Of a stretch of 5,931 nucleotides of DNA, positions 5,765-5,931 are shown in pieces. Within the stretch, counting starts at the first letter, position 1. The number at the start of each line of letters is the position of its first letter. Both the position numbers and the translations under genes were made by a program. The stretch is taken from positions 1 to 5,931 of the forward strand of contig JALOPD010000235.1 in NCBI GenBank assembly GCA_025454075.1, read 5' to 3'. Source of the stretch: Desulfobacterales bacterium (GTDB taxonomy: Bacteria > Desulfobacterota > Desulfobacteria > Desulfobacterales > UBA2174_A). A model generated the notes under the pieces. That model did not search any database, was not told the DNA's origin, and saw nothing but the letters and a program-made list of their open reading frames with translations.

Positions 5765-5931
5765 GGGGACAGCTGAAACGCAAGGCGAAAAACGGTTTAG
5801 CAAGCCGGGATCCCTTTGACTGCAGATTTTCATCTTAGCCTAACTTCGCCAATTTTTTTAGCAGATGTCGATATTTCAGGGTGTTAGCGGTGGCTATCGT
5901 CACTACTCATTTTACGGCCGCAATTTTTCGC
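5765..5931. other. AT-rich tail after the aminotransferase, no supported gene
   Basis: Base composition falls sharply after the aminotransferase stop, most clearly from about 5817. No frame on either strand stays open long enough to support a gene. The longest suggestive piece is 23 codons on the minus strand, between TGA 5909-5907 and TAA 5837-5835, with a basic end (KYRHLLKKLAKLG). It could be the tail of a decayed transposase-like gene beyond the window, but I cannot assign a family. A short T-run (5853-5859) is not preceded by a clear hairpin. Confidence 0.45.

Overview
The window is a GC-rich (roughly 60%) stretch of chromosome from a Gram-negative bacterium. Signs are a periplasmic sensor domain with a signal peptide, AGGAG/AGGGG-type ribosome binding sites and sigma70-like promoter boxes. 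Pseudomonadota or Acidobacteriota would both fit, because extracytoplasmic ABC_sub_bind sensors and TIR-WD40 proteins are frequent there. The sequence alone does not settle the phylum. There are no rRNA or tRNA genes, no CRISPR array and no clearly delimited mobile element.

Layout. (1) Positions 1-1092, minus strand: the first 364 codons of an ABC_sub_bind-type periplasmic sensor protein. It runs off the left edge just where the membrane helix and output domain (probably a histidine kinase, possibly GGDEF) should follow. (2) 1093-1349: a divergent intergenic region with a perfect 8-bp inverted repeat and a weak promoter for the sensor. (3) 1350-1913, plus strand: an unrecognised 187-residue protein that is almost entirely membrane helices. 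(4) 1914-1973: a short convergent gap with a GAAA-capped hairpin. (5) 1974-3980, minus strand: a 668-residue membrane-anchored protein with an N-terminal TIR domain, one transmembrane helix, a helical linker and eight WD40-type repeats. (6) 3981-4448: a gap carrying a good promoter for the TIR-WD40 gene and a good opposite-facing promoter for the rightward genes. (7) 4449-4547: a C-terminal scrap of an AMP-dependent acyl-CoA synthetase, including its A10 catalytic-lysine motif. (8) 4598-5764, plus strand: a complete class I/II PLP-dependent aminotransferase. (9) 5765-5931: an AT-rich tail without a supported gene.

The genes do not form one pathway. Every intact neighbouring pair is either divergent or convergent. 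The scrap, the gaps and the AT-rich tail suggest a patchwork region shaped by insertion and deletion. The most interesting protein is the TIR-TM-WD40 one. It keeps the Trp-x-x-x-Glu arrangement of NAD-cleaving TIR domains, has no NTPase domain between effector and repeats, and sits alone under its own promoter. That makes it a plausible self-contained sensor-effector, although such architectures are already known and a defence role is inference. The synthetase scrap directly upstream of the aminotransferase suggests that the aminotransferase once sat in an operon with a (possibly aromatic) acyl-CoA ligase.
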